From Chthonomonadales bacterium (lineage in GTDB: Bacteria; Armatimonadota; Chthonomonadetes; Chthonomonadales; CAJBBX01): DNA of 35,174 nt. Positions 8,525 through 17,750 of this stretch are shown one piece after another; positions within the stretch are counted from its first letter, which is position 1; each line of letters begins with the position of its first letter. Both the position numbers and the translations under genes were made by a program. Where the stretch lies: assembly GCA_012517255.1 (NCBI GenBank), contig JAAYVH010000265.1, positions 1 to 35,174 on the forward strand, in the 5' to 3' direction. The notes beneath the pieces are model-generated. The model did not search any database. It was not told the origin of the DNA and saw only the letters and a list, made by a program, of their open reading frames with translations.

Positions 8525-9829
8525 ATGAACCGCATCCATGCGGTCGGTACAGGTCTCATCGCGATCATCGCCATCGCTCTTGCCGGCGCACGTGCCGAAG
8601 CGACCGACGGGTACTTCAGCCATGGCTACGGCACGCGTGTCAAGGGCATGGGAGGCGCCGGAGTCGCCCTGCCCCAGGACTCGACGTCTGCCATCATCAA
8701 CCCCGCCCTGATGGTTCGCATCGGGAACCGCTACGATCTCAGCCTGGCCCTGTTCCATCCGGAGCGCGGCTACAGTGTTGACGGCAATCCCAGCGGAGCT
8801 CCGGGCACCTTCGGTCTGCAGCCCGGCTCGTTTCAGAGCGACAACACGAACTTCGGCGTGCCGGGACTGTCCATCAACAAGATGATCGGGCCACGATCGG
8901 CTCTTGCCTTCACGATCACGGGCAACGGCGGCATGAACACCACCTATCGGACGGAGCCGGGATACCCTGGACCGTTCGGCGCCGGCGAAGCTGGCGTGAA
9001 TCTCTCGCAGCTATTCATAGGCCCGACCTACGCCGCAGAGGTCGCTCCGGGCACATCCATCGGAGTGTCGGCGATCTTCGCCTACCAGTCCTTCGAGGCT
9101 CGCGGGGTCGGGAGCCTGGGCTCGATGGTGGCGGACGGGAATCCCGATGCCCTCTCGGATAATGGGGCATCGTCCTCCACCGGTTTCGGATGGCGATTCG
9201 GCGCGCTGCACGACGTGAATGAGCGGCTGAGCCTTGGGGCTGCGTTCGAGACCCAAGCACACATGTCCCGATTCAAGGGCTACTCGGACCTGTTTGCCGA
9301 GGGCGGCAAGTTCGACATCCCTGCGTCAACGACGCTCGGCCTGGCCTATCGCCCAACCGAGAAAGCGGTCATCGCTCTCGACTACCAGCATATCTGGTAC
9401 CGCTGGATCCACTCGGTGGGCAATCCGTTCTCCAACATCTATCAGGGCATGCAGGGCGATCCGAGCTCGCTGCTCGGCGGCGACAACGGTCCCGGCTTCG
9501 GATGGCGCAACATGACCGTTTGGAAGCTCGGGGCGCAATGGGATGCGGGACGGGGATGGACCGTGCGCACGGGACTGAACTACGGAAGGCAGCCTGTGCC
9601 GGGCTCCGAGGTGCTGTTCAACATCCTCGCGCCGGGCGTACAGGAGTGGCATTTCACGGGCGGATTTACCAAGGACCTCGGCCGGTCCGGGGAGCTGAGT
9701 CTGGCGCTCATGTATTCGCCGGACCACACCGTCCGCGGCTACAACCCCATGGAAGCGCCCGGCCAGCAGCTCATCAGCCTGCACATGCACCAGTTCGAAG
9801 TCGAGATGAGCTGGGGAAAGAAGTTCTAG
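8525..9829 (+). CDS. Outer-membrane transport protein, FadL/OMPP1/TodX-like family
   Basis: Signal peptide MNRIHAVGTGLIAIIAIALAGARAEA, then TDGYFSHGYGTRVKGMGGAGVALPQDSTSAIINPA, and C-terminal FEVEMSWGKKF, typical of an outer-membrane beta-barrel. Confidence 0.85.
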   Translation: MNRIHAVGTGLIAIIAIALAGARAEATDGYFSHGYGTRVKGMGGAGVALPQDSTSAIINPALMVRIGNRYDLSLALFHPERGYSVDGNPSGAPGTFGLQPGSFQSDNTNFGVPGLSINKMIGPRSALAFTITGNGGMNTTYRTEPGYPGPFGAGEAGVNLSQLFIGPTYAAEVAPGTSIGVSAIFAYQSFEARGVGSLGSMVADGNPDALSDNGASSSTGFGWRFGALHDVNERLSLGAAFETQAHMSRFKGYSDLFAEGGKFDIPASTTLGLAYRPTEKAVIALDYQHIWYRWIHSVGNPFSNIYQGMQGDPSSLLGGDNGPGFGWRNMTVWKLGAQWDAGRGWTVRTGLNYGRQPVPGSEVLFNILAPGVQEWHFTGGFTKDLGRSGELSLALMYSPDHTVRGYNPMEAPGQQLISLHMHQFEVEMSWGKKF

Positions 9830-9830
9830 G

Positions 9831-9865
9831 AGGCGCGCGCCCCGTCCGGACGATGGACGGGGCGC
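9831..9865. repeat. Hairpin direct repeat copy 1 (AGGCGCGCGCCCCGTCCGGACGATGGACGGGGCGC); possible terminator
   Basis: 11-bp perfect stem GCGCCCCGTCC/GGACGGGGCGC (9837-9847/9855-9865). 34/35 identical to 11787-11821. Confidence 0.85.
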
Positions 9866-9899
9866 AGCCGCAACTGACGTTCGTGGGCGCACGAGTTCA

Positions 9900-9929
9900 T
9901 TGACGCTGGCACGATGACGGGGCTACACT
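9900..9929 (+). promoter_or_regulatory. Candidate promoter for the ATPase gene (TTGACG-18 bp-TACACT)
   Basis: TTGACG at 9900-9905 and TACACT at 9924-9929, upstream of the ATG at 9996. Confidence 0.45.
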
Positions 9930-9995
9930 ACCGTATGGCCTAGCGGTCGCGGCGACACAGCGCGGCAGAGCTTGCACCGACGAGGGAAGGACCGT

Positions 9996-11759
9996 ATGCT
10001 GACGCGTCTGCACGTGCGAAACTTCAAGCGCCTGGTACACGCTGACATCGAGCTCGGCGATGCCGTTGTGTTCATCGGTCCCAACAACTCCGGCAAGACA
10101 TCAGCGTTGCAGGCGCTTAGTCTCTGGAACATCGGAGTGAAGCGTTGGAATGAGAAGCGCAGCGCTCAGGGCTCGCCGGAGAAGCGGCCAGGGGTCGCCA
10201 TCAACCGGCGTGATCTGATCGCCATTCCAGTCCCCGATGCCAACCTGCTCTGGCGCGACCTGCACGTTCGCGAGATCCGCCGATCCAGCGGCAGGCAGGA
10301 CACACGCAACGTCCGTGTCGACATTACTGTCGAGGGGATCACCAACGGACGCGCATGGCGATGCGGTATGGAGTTCGACTATGCCAACGAGGAGTCCATC
10401 TACTGCAGGCCACTGCGCCAATCTGATGACCGGCCCACGGACAGGATGCCGGTCCCTCCCGAAGCTGCGGCGATTACGGTCGCCTATCTCCCCCCCATGT
10501 CGGGCCTTGCCTCCAACGAGACTCGGCTGGATACAGGCGCGGTGAATGTGCGAATCGGCGAAGGCCGCACCGCCGAGGTTCTGCGCAATCTGTGCATGCG
10601 CATCTCTGAGAGTGATCCGGATTGCTGGACGGAGCTTGTGCGGCAGGTGAAGGCCATGTTCGGCGCCACACTTCAGCCCCCGCGCTACATCGTCGAGCGT
10701 GGCGAGATCGCTATGACATTCGAGGAGCGAGGGATCCCCTTTGATCTGTCGTCATCGGGCCGTGGCCTTCAGCAGACGCTCTTGCTCCTGTCGTTCATGT
10801 ACGCCAATCCGGGTGCTGCGCTGCTTCTCGATGAACCGGATGCCCATCTGGAGATTCTCCGCCAGAGGCAGGTCTATCAAGTACTGACCGAAGCTGCCAG
10901 AGCGACCGGCAGCCAGGTCATTGCTGCGAGCCATTCCGAGGTGGTGCTTAGCGAAGCCGCCGAACGGGATGTGGTGATCGCGTTCGTGGGCAAACCCCAC
11001 AGGATTAACGATCGAGGCAGTCAGGTTCAGAAGGCTCTGCGCGAGATTGGCTTTGAGGATTACTATCAGGCCGAACAGACCAACTGGGTGCTGTATCTCG
11101 AAGGTTCGACCGATCTTGCGATCTTGCAAGCGCTCGCACGACGAACGAACCACGAGGCCGCACGGCGGGCTCTCGAGCGACCCTTCGTCAAGTACGTGGG
11201 GTCCGATGTCCAGCGTGTCGCCCATCACTTCCATGGTCTGCGTGAGGCTGTACCGACGCTGCGGGGCCTGGCGCTGTTCGACCGGATCGAGAAGGGGCTA
11301 CCGGAGCATCTTGGCGTTCAGGCGATGATGTGGCGACGCCGTGAGATCGAATCGTATCTCACAACCCGGGAGAGCCTGATGGCGTATGCACGTGCCTCGG
11401 CCCGCGCTGCATCCGAAGGGCCGCTGTTCGCGCTGCCGGAGGCCGAGCGCCGCATGGGGGCGATGGATGAGGCCATCCAGGAGGTTGAACGTGCACTGGC
11501 GACCCTCGGCAAGGGCTCGCCGTGGGGACCGGACATGAAGGTCAGTGATGACTTCCTTCCGTCCGTGTTCGCGACGTTCTATGCCAAGCTCGAGTTGCCC
11601 AACGTGATGCTGAAGTCCAACTTTCACGTGCTTGCAGATCACGTGCCCAGAGACCAGCTCGACGACGAGGTGTTGGCCAAGCTCGACGCCATTGCAGAGG
11701 TGGCAGGCGAGACGCCTTCGCAACGATCGCAAGGCCTCTCAGCGGACCCATCGCCCTAG
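9996..11759 (+). CDS. OLD-family-like AAA/ABC-type ATPase with C-terminal TOPRIM-like domain
   Basis: Walker A GPNNSGKTS, signature-like SSSGRGLQQ, Walker B ALLLDEPDAHL, ASHSEVV, then WVLYLEGSTDLAILQAL and RRREIESYL (TOPRIM-type region). RBS GAGGGAAGG before the ATG at 9996. Confidence 0.82.
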   Translation: MLTRLHVRNFKRLVHADIELGDAVVFIGPNNSGKTSALQALSLWNIGVKRWNEKRSAQGSPEKRPGVAINRRDLIAIPVPDANLLWRDLHVREIRRSSGRQDTRNVRVDITVEGITNGRAWRCGMEFDYANEESIYCRPLRQSDDRPTDRMPVPPEAAAITVAYLPPMSGLASNETRLDTGAVNVRIGEGRTAEVLRNLCMRISESDPDCWTELVRQVKAMFGATLQPPRYIVERGEIAMTFEERGIPFDLSSSGRGLQQTLLLLSFMYANPGAALLLDEPDAHLEILRQRQVYQVLTEAARATGSQVIAASHSEVVLSEAAERDVVIAFVGKPHRINDRGSQVQKALREIGFEDYYQAEQTNWVLYLEGSTDLAILQALARRTNHEAARRALERPFVKYVGSDVQRVAHHFHGLREAVPTLRGLALFDRIEKGLPEHLGVQAMMWRRREIESYLTTRESLMAYARASARAASEGPLFALPEAERRMGAMDEAIQEVERALATLGKGSPWGPDMKVSDDFLPSVFATFYAKLELPNVMLKSNFHVLADHVPRDQLDDEVLAKLDAIAEVAGETPSQRSQGLSADPSP

Positions 11760-11786
11760 GCCCAACCATCTGTCACGCTCGCCGAT

Positions 11787-11821
11787 AGGCGCGCGCCCCG
11801 TCCGCACGATGGACGGGGCGC
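11787..11821. repeat. Hairpin direct repeat copy 2 (AGGCGCGCGCCCCGTCCGCACGATGGACGGGGCGC); possible bidirectional terminator
   Basis: 34/35 identical to 9831-9865, same 11-bp stem. Lies between convergent stops (11759 and 11838). Confidence 0.85.
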
Positions 11822-11837
11822 GTCCTGGTCGAAAGGC

Positions 11838-12845
11838 TTACTTCTTCTCGAAGGCCGCGTCGAACGCGACTTCCGACGGCTTGAAGTCGAGCTTTCGCAC
11901 AAAAGCGCAGGCCTCCGCGGCGCCATGCTCGCGGTCCATACCGCTGTCTTCCCATTCGACGGAGAGCGGGCCCTGGTAGTTGATGTGGTTCAGAGCTCGA
12001 ATGATCTCTTCGAAGTTGATGGAGCCTCGGCCCAGCGAGCGGAAGTCCCAGAACCGCTCGGGATCGCCGAAGTTCACGTGGCCGCCGAACACGCCGATCC
12101 GCTTGGGGGTGGGCGACCAGTAGACATCCTTCATGTGGCAATGCACGATGCGGTCGGCGAACTCGTAGAGGAACTTCACGTAGTCCACGCCCTGATAGCC
12201 GAGGTGGCTGGGATCGTAGTTGAACCCGAAGGCCGGATGGTTATCGAGCGCTTCGAGGGTCCTCTTCGCGCTGACGATATCGAACGCGATCTCGGTCGGG
12301 TGCACTTCGAGCGCGAACTTGACCCCGCACTCGGCGAACACGTCGAGGATCGGCGTCCAGCGCTCTTTGAGCAGCGCATAGCCGTCGTCAATCTGGCTTG
12401 GCAGGTTCGGCGGGAACGAGTAGAGCAGATGCCAGATAGACGAGCCGGTGAAACCGTTGACGATCTTCACGCCGAGGTTCTTGGCCGCCTTGGCCGTCTG
12501 CTTCATCTCCTCGATGGCGCGCTTGTTGACGCCCTCGGGATCGCCGTCTCCGTAGATCCGCGGCGGCAGGATGGCCGCATGGCGCGGATCGATGCGGTCG
12601 AGGACGCATTGCCCCACGAGGTGCGCGGCGATAGCCCAGGTCTTGAGCCCGCTCTTGGCCAGGATCTCGTGGCGCGACCGGCAGTAGGCGGCTCCGTCGG
12701 GCCCGGCCGCCTCAGCGACGTCGAAGTGATCGCCCCAGCATGCGAGCTCGAGGCCGTCATAGCCGAATGAGGCCGCCTTGGGCGCGAGCTCGGTCAGCGG
12801 CAGATCGGCCCACTGACCGGTGACGAGAGTGACAGGTCTTGGCAT
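11838..12845 (-). CDS. Sugar phosphate isomerase/epimerase (xylose isomerase-like TIM barrel)
   Basis: [81 protein letters not shown] upstream. Confidence 0.88.
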   Translation of the reverse strand: MPRPVTLVTGQWADLPLTELAPKAASFGYDGLELACWGDHFDVAEAAGPDGAAYCRSRHEILAKSGLKTWAIAAHLVGQCVLDRIDPRHAAILPPRIYGDGDPEGVNKRAIEEMKQTAKAAKNLGVKIVNGFTGSSIWHLLYSFPPNLPSQIDDGYALLKERWTPILDVFAECGVKFALEVHPTEIAFDIVSAKRTLEALDNHPAFGFNYDPSHLGYQGVDYVKFLYEFADRIVHCHMKDVYWSPTPKRIGVFGGHVNFGDPERFWDFRSLGRGSINFEEIIRALNHINYQGPLSVEWEDSGMDREHGAAEACAFVRKLDFKPSEVAFDAAFEKK

Positions 12846-12897
12846 GGGTACTACCTCCTGTGCATACGGTTTGGTATGAGACGTTCGACAGGGTGCG

Positions 12898-13956
12898 TCA
12901 TGCGAGCGAAACCGACTGGCCCGTCTCGGCCGATCGGTAGATGCCGTCGAGGATCTTCATCACATCGAGCGCCTGGTCGGCCGTGGCGATGGGCGGCTTA
13001 TTCTCGACGATGCACTCGATGAAGTGAGCGATCTCGGCCTCGTGGCCGCCTATGTTCGGATACGCCGGCGTGATGTCGGCCGGGCGGCCATGGGCCTCGG
13101 TGTACACGCGCAAGGGCTCGAGCGTCGCTCCGCCCTTGTCGCCGTATACCTCGCTGTAGAGCCGCTCGCCGGCACAATGCTGGGCCCACGAAGCCTCCAA
13201 CACCAACGATGCGCCGTTCTGGAAACGGATCTGGGCGCAAGCCAGATCCTCCACATCGAATGCCCCTCCTTTGACCGGAGCGCCCCACTGGCCCTGCCCG
13301 CGACCGTAGGGCCCGAACTTGGCGTAGGTTGCGCCGAAGACGCTGGTCGGTTTGGGATTGCCCATGAGGTATAGCGTCACATCCAGCGCGTGCACGCCGA
13401 TGTCAATGAGCGGTCCGCCGCCGGACATCTCCTTCCGCGTGAACCAACTGCCGAAGCCTGGGATGCCGTTGCGACGGATCCAACCACACCGAGCGTAGTA
13501 GATTTCGCCCAGTTCGCCATCCTCGATGTACTTCTTCAACACCTGAGTGTCGCCCCGAAAGCGGTTGTTCATGCCGATCATGAACTTGCCGGCCGATTTG
13601 CGGGCGGCCTCGACGATCTTGCCGCCCTCCTCCGCGTTGACGGAGAGGGGCTTCTCGCACAGCACATGACAGCCGGCGTTCAGCGCTGCTATGGCCACGG
13701 GCGCGTGCAGAGCGTTGGGGGTGCAGACGGACACGGCATCAAGCTTCGCTTCTGCCAGCATCGCCTCATAGTCGGTATAGATGCTTCGGACGCCATAGCG
13801 AGCCGCCAGCGCTTCCGCGCGCGCGGCGTCTATGTCGCAGATAGCCGCGATTTCGACGTTGGGCAGCTTGCTGTACCCGTGAGCATGGACGCTGCCGACA
13901 CCGGCGCCCACGATCCCCGCACGCACACGCTCCGACTTTTTCGGTCTCTTCGCCAT
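12898..13956 (-). CDS. Gfo/Idh/MocA-family oxidoreductase
   Basis: [72 protein letters not shown] at 13956 with AAGGAGGC RBS; the ORF extension to 14229 is unlikely to be coding. Confidence 0.9.
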   Translation of the reverse strand: MAKRPKKSERVRAGIVGAGVGSVHAHGYSKLPNVEIAAICDIDAARAEALAARYGVRSIYTDYEAMLAEAKLDAVSVCTPNALHAPVAIAALNAGCHVLCEKPLSVNAEEGGKIVEAARKSAGKFMIGMNNRFRGDTQVLKKYIEDGELGEIYYARCGWIRRNGIPGFGSWFTRKEMSGGGPLIDIGVHALDVTLYLMGNPKPTSVFGATYAKFGPYGRGQGQWGAPVKGGAFDVEDLACAQIRFQNGASLVLEASWAQHCAGERLYSEVYGDKGGATLEPLRVYTEAHGRPADITPAYPNIGGHEAEIAHFIECIVENKPPIATADQALDVMKILDGIYRSAETGQSVSLA

Positions 13957-14398
13957 GTTTGCCTCCTTGAGCAACTTCGATAGCTGAGACGCGCGACGTA
14001 TCCGCCCGGCGTCAGCGTTCGACCTCATCGTAGATGACCGCAGGGGCGGGCTCGCCCTCATGCGTCCGTGCCTCGACTTCCGGGCGCGGAACCCGTCTCC
14101 CGCCACCGAGCAGATCCGCGGACACTGTCGGGGCGAACCGACGCACTCGATCGAGACCCGGACATCGAGACCCTTGCGCCGCGCATGGTTCAGCGGACTC
14201 GCGGCCATACTCTCGCCGCAGAGGATCATGGGATAGGGGGCGCAGACGCCGCTCGTTCCGGCTCACAGATGTATTGTACTGCGGCAGCCGTTCTGAAGCA
14301 AGCGGATCGGCTCGCGAAAGCGAAGGCGCGTTGGCGCGCGCCGTTGTACAACGACCGCTCGCGTTCGTGCGCCGCGTGGACGAGCGAAAGGGGGTTAT

Positions 14399-14423
14399 GG
14401 CGGCGTGCAGACCGCACGCCGCC
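14399..14423 (-). terminator. Candidate terminator hairpin at the 3' end of the ribosomal super-operon
   Basis: GGCGGCGTGC-AGACC-GCACGCCGCC, 10-bp perfect stem about 20 bp beyond the rpsI stop. Only a weak pyrimidine tract follows. Confidence 0.5.
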
Positions 14424-14443
14424 GAGGACAGAACGGGACCGGT

Positions 14444-14839
14444 CTAGCGCTTGCTGAACTGGAAGCCGCGTCGAGCGCGCTTGCGGCCGTACTTCTTGCG
14501 CTCTTTGACGCGTGGGTCGCGCGTGAGATAACCCAGCCGCCGGAGGGTGGTACGCAGCTCCGGATCAGCCTCGATGAGAGCTTTGCTGATGCCGTGGCGG
14601 ACGGCTCCGGCCTGACCGCTGATTCCGCCGCCCGAACACGTGGCGATCACATCGAACTTACCGGCGGTCTCGGTGATCTCAAAGGGCTGGTTGATCAGCC
14701 GCATGAGAACGAGCCGACCGAAGTACTTGTCGCCGGGTCGGTCATTGACCTTGATCTCGCCGGTGCCGGGCACGAGCCAAACCCGCGCGACGGCATCCTT
14801 GCGCTTGCCTGTTCCGTAGTATGAGACGCCTGTTGGCAC
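14444..14839 (-). CDS. rpsI: 30S ribosomal protein S9
   Basis: [36 protein letters not shown]...[32 protein letters not shown]. Confidence 0.97.
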   Translation of the reverse strand: MPTGVSYYGTGKRKDAVARVWLVPGTGEIKVNDRPGDKYFGRLVLMRLINQPFEITETAGKFDVIATCSGGGISGQAGAVRHGISKALIEADPELRTTLRRLGYLTRDPRVKERKKYGRKRARRGFQFSKR

Positions 14840-14842
14840 GCT

Positions 14843-15295
14843 TTACTCTCCTGCCTTCCGCTCAGGCCCGGTCCAGACGACCGGTTGCTGGGCCGCGTGG
14901 GGATGATCGGGCCCTGCATACACCTTGAGCTTATTGATCATCGAATCGCCAAGCTTGTTGTGCGGCAACATGCCTCGCACAACGCGGCGAACTGCGTTCT
15001 CGGGGCGCGCCTCGAGCTCCTCGGCGCGCGTCACGCTCTTCAGTCCGCCCGGCCAACCGCTATGGCGGTAGAGCCGCTCGTCATCCTTATGACCGGTGAG
15101 CAGCACCTTGGCCGCATTCACCACAATCACGAAATCACCGGTATCGACATTCGGCGTGAACGTCGGCTTGTGTTTTCCTCGCAACAGCCGCGCCGCGTCT
15201 GCAGCAAGGCGTCCCATGGGACGCCCAGCGGCATCCAGCACCCACCACGTTCGCTCGATTGTCTCCGGATTGGCCGAATACGTTTTCATTCTCAT
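14843..15295 (-). CDS. rplM: 50S ribosomal protein L13
   Basis: [58 protein letters not shown]. Confidence 0.97.
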   Translation of the reverse strand: MRMKTYSANPETIERTWWVLDAAGRPMGRLAADAARLLRGKHKPTFTPNVDTGDFVIVVNAAKVLLTGHKDDERLYRHSGWPGGLKSVTRAEELEARPENAVRRVVRGMLPHNKLGDSMINKLKVYAGPDHPHAAQQPVVWTGPERKAGE

Positions 15296-15298
15296 CCC

Positions 15299-16033
15299 TC
15301 AGTATCTGACGCGTACGAGGCACAGCCCACATGCCGGTGCCGTCGGTCCCGCCTGACTCCTATCGCGCGACGCTGTGATCCGCTCGATGTCTGCAGGCTC
15401 ACGCTTTCCGTGGCCCACCTGAATCAGCGTACCCGCGATGTTCCTAACCATGCCGTGCAGGAAGCCGGTCGCTTCAACTGCCAACAGTATCAGATGTCCC
15501 CGCCGTCGGACCGAGCACTGCAGCACTCGCCGAACGGTCGTCTGCACGTCTCCCAGGGCGTTCGCCCAGGCCGCAAAGTCCATCTCGCCTATGAGCCGGC
15601 GTGCGCCCTCTTCCATCGCGCCCACATCCAACCGCTGACGCACGTGACAGGCAAATCGGCGCCAGACTGCTGACGGCTCCTGCCGGTTCAGTATCACGTA
15701 CACATAGGCGCGCGACTTCGCGCTGAAGCGTGCGTGGAATGCTTCATCCGTCTCGCACGCCTCCACAGCCCGTACATCCTCCGGCAACACGCTGTTCATC
15801 GCCGTTGCCAGACGCTCGGTCGGTATCCGGGTAGAAGCCCGGAAACTCACAACCTGCCCCAGCGCATGGACCCCCGCATCCGTCCTGCCGGCGCCGCTCA
15901 CGCGCACATCCTGCTCTGTCAAGCGTCGCAACGCCGTTTCGAGCTCGCCCTGGACGGTCCGCAGATCGCGCTGCCACTGGAAGCCGGCAAAGTCGGTGCC
16001 GTCATACTCAATGGTGGCGCGATAGCACCGCAA
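15299..16033 (-). CDS. truA: tRNA pseudouridine(38-40) synthase TruA
   Basis: IEYDGTDFAGFQWQRDLRTVQGELETAL, SGAGRTDAGVHALGQVVSF, GFLHGMVRNIAGTLIQVGHGK. Confidence 0.96.
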   Translation of the reverse strand: MRCYRATIEYDGTDFAGFQWQRDLRTVQGELETALRRLTEQDVRVSGAGRTDAGVHALGQVVSFRASTRIPTERLATAMNSVLPEDVRAVEACETDEAFHARFSAKSRAYVYVILNRQEPSAVWRRFACHVRQRLDVGAMEEGARRLIGEMDFAAWANALGDVQTTVRRVLQCSVRRRGHLILLAVEATGFLHGMVRNIAGTLIQVGHGKREPADIERITASRDRSQAGPTAPACGLCLVRVRY

Positions 16034-16059
16034 GCCGGTAGGATCCGATGCGGCGCCTC

Positions 16060-16551
16060 CTACTTCCTCCGTGCGAAGAGCCCTCGCCGCTTCGTCGTCG
16101 TCGCCGGCGTCTCCTCGGCATCAGGTCCCGCTTGCACGGTTCCGCCTTCGACGAGCTCCAGCACCACCATCGGCGCGCCGTCGCCTCGCCGGGCTCCGAT
16201 GCGCGTAATGCGGCAGTAACCACCGGGCCGATCCTTGAACCGGACCGCGATATCGTCAAACAGCCGGGGTACGACGTAGTACGGATTGCGGGCGACCTTG
16301 CCCGTCTCCGCATTCACGCCGAACTCGGCGATGTTGGAATCGATGTAGCGTCGGACCATACGCCGTGCGTGGATGTCGCCGCGCTTGGCCATGGTGATCA
16401 GCCGCTCGGCGATCACCCGAACATCCTTCGCTCGTGTTTCCGTCGTCGTTATCTTGTCGTTCAGGAACAGCGCCCTCACGAGACCCTTCAACAAGGCCTT
16501 GCGCTGGTCGCTCGGGAGGCCGAACTTACGGCCGCTCATCCGATGACGCAT
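16060..16551 (-). CDS. rplQ: 50S ribosomal protein L17
   Basis: MRHRMSGRKFGLPSDQRKALLKGLVRALFLNDKITTTETRAKDVR; C-terminal low-complexity extension. Confidence 0.96.
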   Translation of the reverse strand: MRHRMSGRKFGLPSDQRKALLKGLVRALFLNDKITTTETRAKDVRVIAERLITMAKRGDIHARRMVRRYIDSNIAEFGVNAETGKVARNPYYVVPRLFDDIAVRFKDRPGGYCRITRIGARRGDGAPMVVLELVEGGTVQAGPDAEETPATTTKRRGLFARRK

Positions 16552-16636
16552 GCTTCTATCCTTTCAAACGGGCCGTCCGGCATCCGCATGCCGCCGCCCG
16601 TCATTCCCAGCCAGTCCATTTCGTGCAGGACCGATC

Positions 16637-17665
16637 TCATTCGTCCTCGATGTCTTCCTCGTCGGCGTCGCTGTCCTTCGAGGGCGACGACGTGCCGCTG
16701 CCCCGCAGCGCCAGACCGCGCATCTCGAGCTTCGCCTTCACCTCATCCAGGGACTTCTTGCCGAAGTTCTTCAGGTGCATCAGGTCGGCTTCGGTGGCCT
16801 GGATCAGCTCGCCGAGCGTCAGGATGTTGGCCTTCTTCAGGCAGTTGGACGTTCGCACCGAGAAGTCCATCTCCTCAATGCGCTCGTCGCCGGCCTGGCG
16901 CGTCAACGGCCCTTCCGGCAGCAGCAGATCGTCCGTTTCGGCGAACTCCTCTGCGCCCGCCAACTCCATGAAGTGGCGGAAATACCGGTCGAGGATCATG
17001 GCGGCACGGCTGATCGCGAGGCTCGGCTTCAGACTGCCGTTCGTCGTGATCTGCAGCACAAGGCGCTCGAAGTCGGTCTTGAACCCGACGCGTCGGGGCT
17101 CGACCGTGTAGTTCACCTTCCTGACCGGCGTGAACGCCGATCCCACCGGGATCACGCCGATCGGCTGGCCCGGCCGCTGTTCCTGTTTGTCGGGAAGGAC
17201 ATAGCCCTTGCCGACCTCGACCACCATCTCCATGGAAAGCGTGGCGTTCTCGTCATCAATCGTCGCGATGTAGCACTCCTGATTGATGACGCTGACCCCC
17301 GGCGGGCATTCGACATCCGCGCCGGTCACGCGGCCGGCGCCTGTCCGCTCGATGCGGATGGTTTGCGGCTCGGGCTGGCCGCCGCCGACTGCTTCCATCT
17401 TCACGTTCAGGTTCTTCAGATTGAGCAGCAGCTCCGTCGTGTCTTCTTTAAGTCCCGGGATCTCCGAGAACTCATGCAGCACGCCTTCGATCTTCACCGA
17501 GGTGATGGCGGCCCCCTCGATAGACGACAGCATGACGCGGCGCAGGGAGTTCCCCAGCGTCACGCCATAGCCGCGTTCGAGAGGCTCGACGACAAACGTG
17601 CCGTAACTCTCCGTCTCCTCCAGCTTCTCTATGCGTGGCAATGCGATTTCCATCGGCAACCTCAA
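16637..17665 (-). CDS. rpoA: DNA-directed RNA polymerase subunit alpha
   Basis: FVVEPLERGYGVTLGNSLRRVMLSSIEGAAITSVKIEGVLHEFS; alpha-CTD NCLKKANILTLGELIQATEADLMHLKNFGKKSLDEV. Start may be the ATG at 17653. Confidence 0.98.
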   Translation of the reverse strand: MRLPMEIALPRIEKLEETESYGTFVVEPLERGYGVTLGNSLRRVMLSSIEGAAITSVKIEGVLHEFSEIPGLKEDTTELLLNLKNLNVKMEAVGGGQPEPQTIRIERTGAGRVTGADVECPPGVSVINQECYIATIDDENATLSMEMVVEVGKGYVLPDKQEQRPGQPIGVIPVGSAFTPVRKVNYTVEPRRVGFKTDFERLVLQITTNGSLKPSLAISRAAMILDRYFRHFMELAGAEEFAETDDLLLPEGPLTRQAGDERIEEMDFSVRTSNCLKKANILTLGELIQATEADLMHLKNFGKKSLDEVKAKLEMRGLALRGSGTSSPSKDSDADEEDIEDE

Positions 17666-17750
17666 CTTCCGCGATCACATGGCGCGGGCAGGTTGGCTGA
17701 GCCGCATGGCTCCGATTCCATCGGAACCGGCGCCATGCCCAGCCTGCGTG

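Noticed and set aside
9831-9865. Canonical rho-independent terminator
   Set aside because: The stem is strong but no T-tract follows in either orientation, so it is listed as a hairpin repeat with only possible terminator function.
11925-12770. Plus-strand ORF (281 aa) opposite the sugar isomerase
   Set aside because: Antisense of a gene with strong family motifs; no homology visible.
14229-14300. Possible tRNA in the spacer between Gfo/Idh and rpsI
   Set aside because: No cloverleaf or TPsiC-arm (GGTTCRA) arrangement could be formed.
17697-17750. Small inverted repeat TCCGAT-TCC-ATCGGA between rpoA and rpsD
   Set aside because: Short, isolated, and expected by chance at this GC content; no second line of support.
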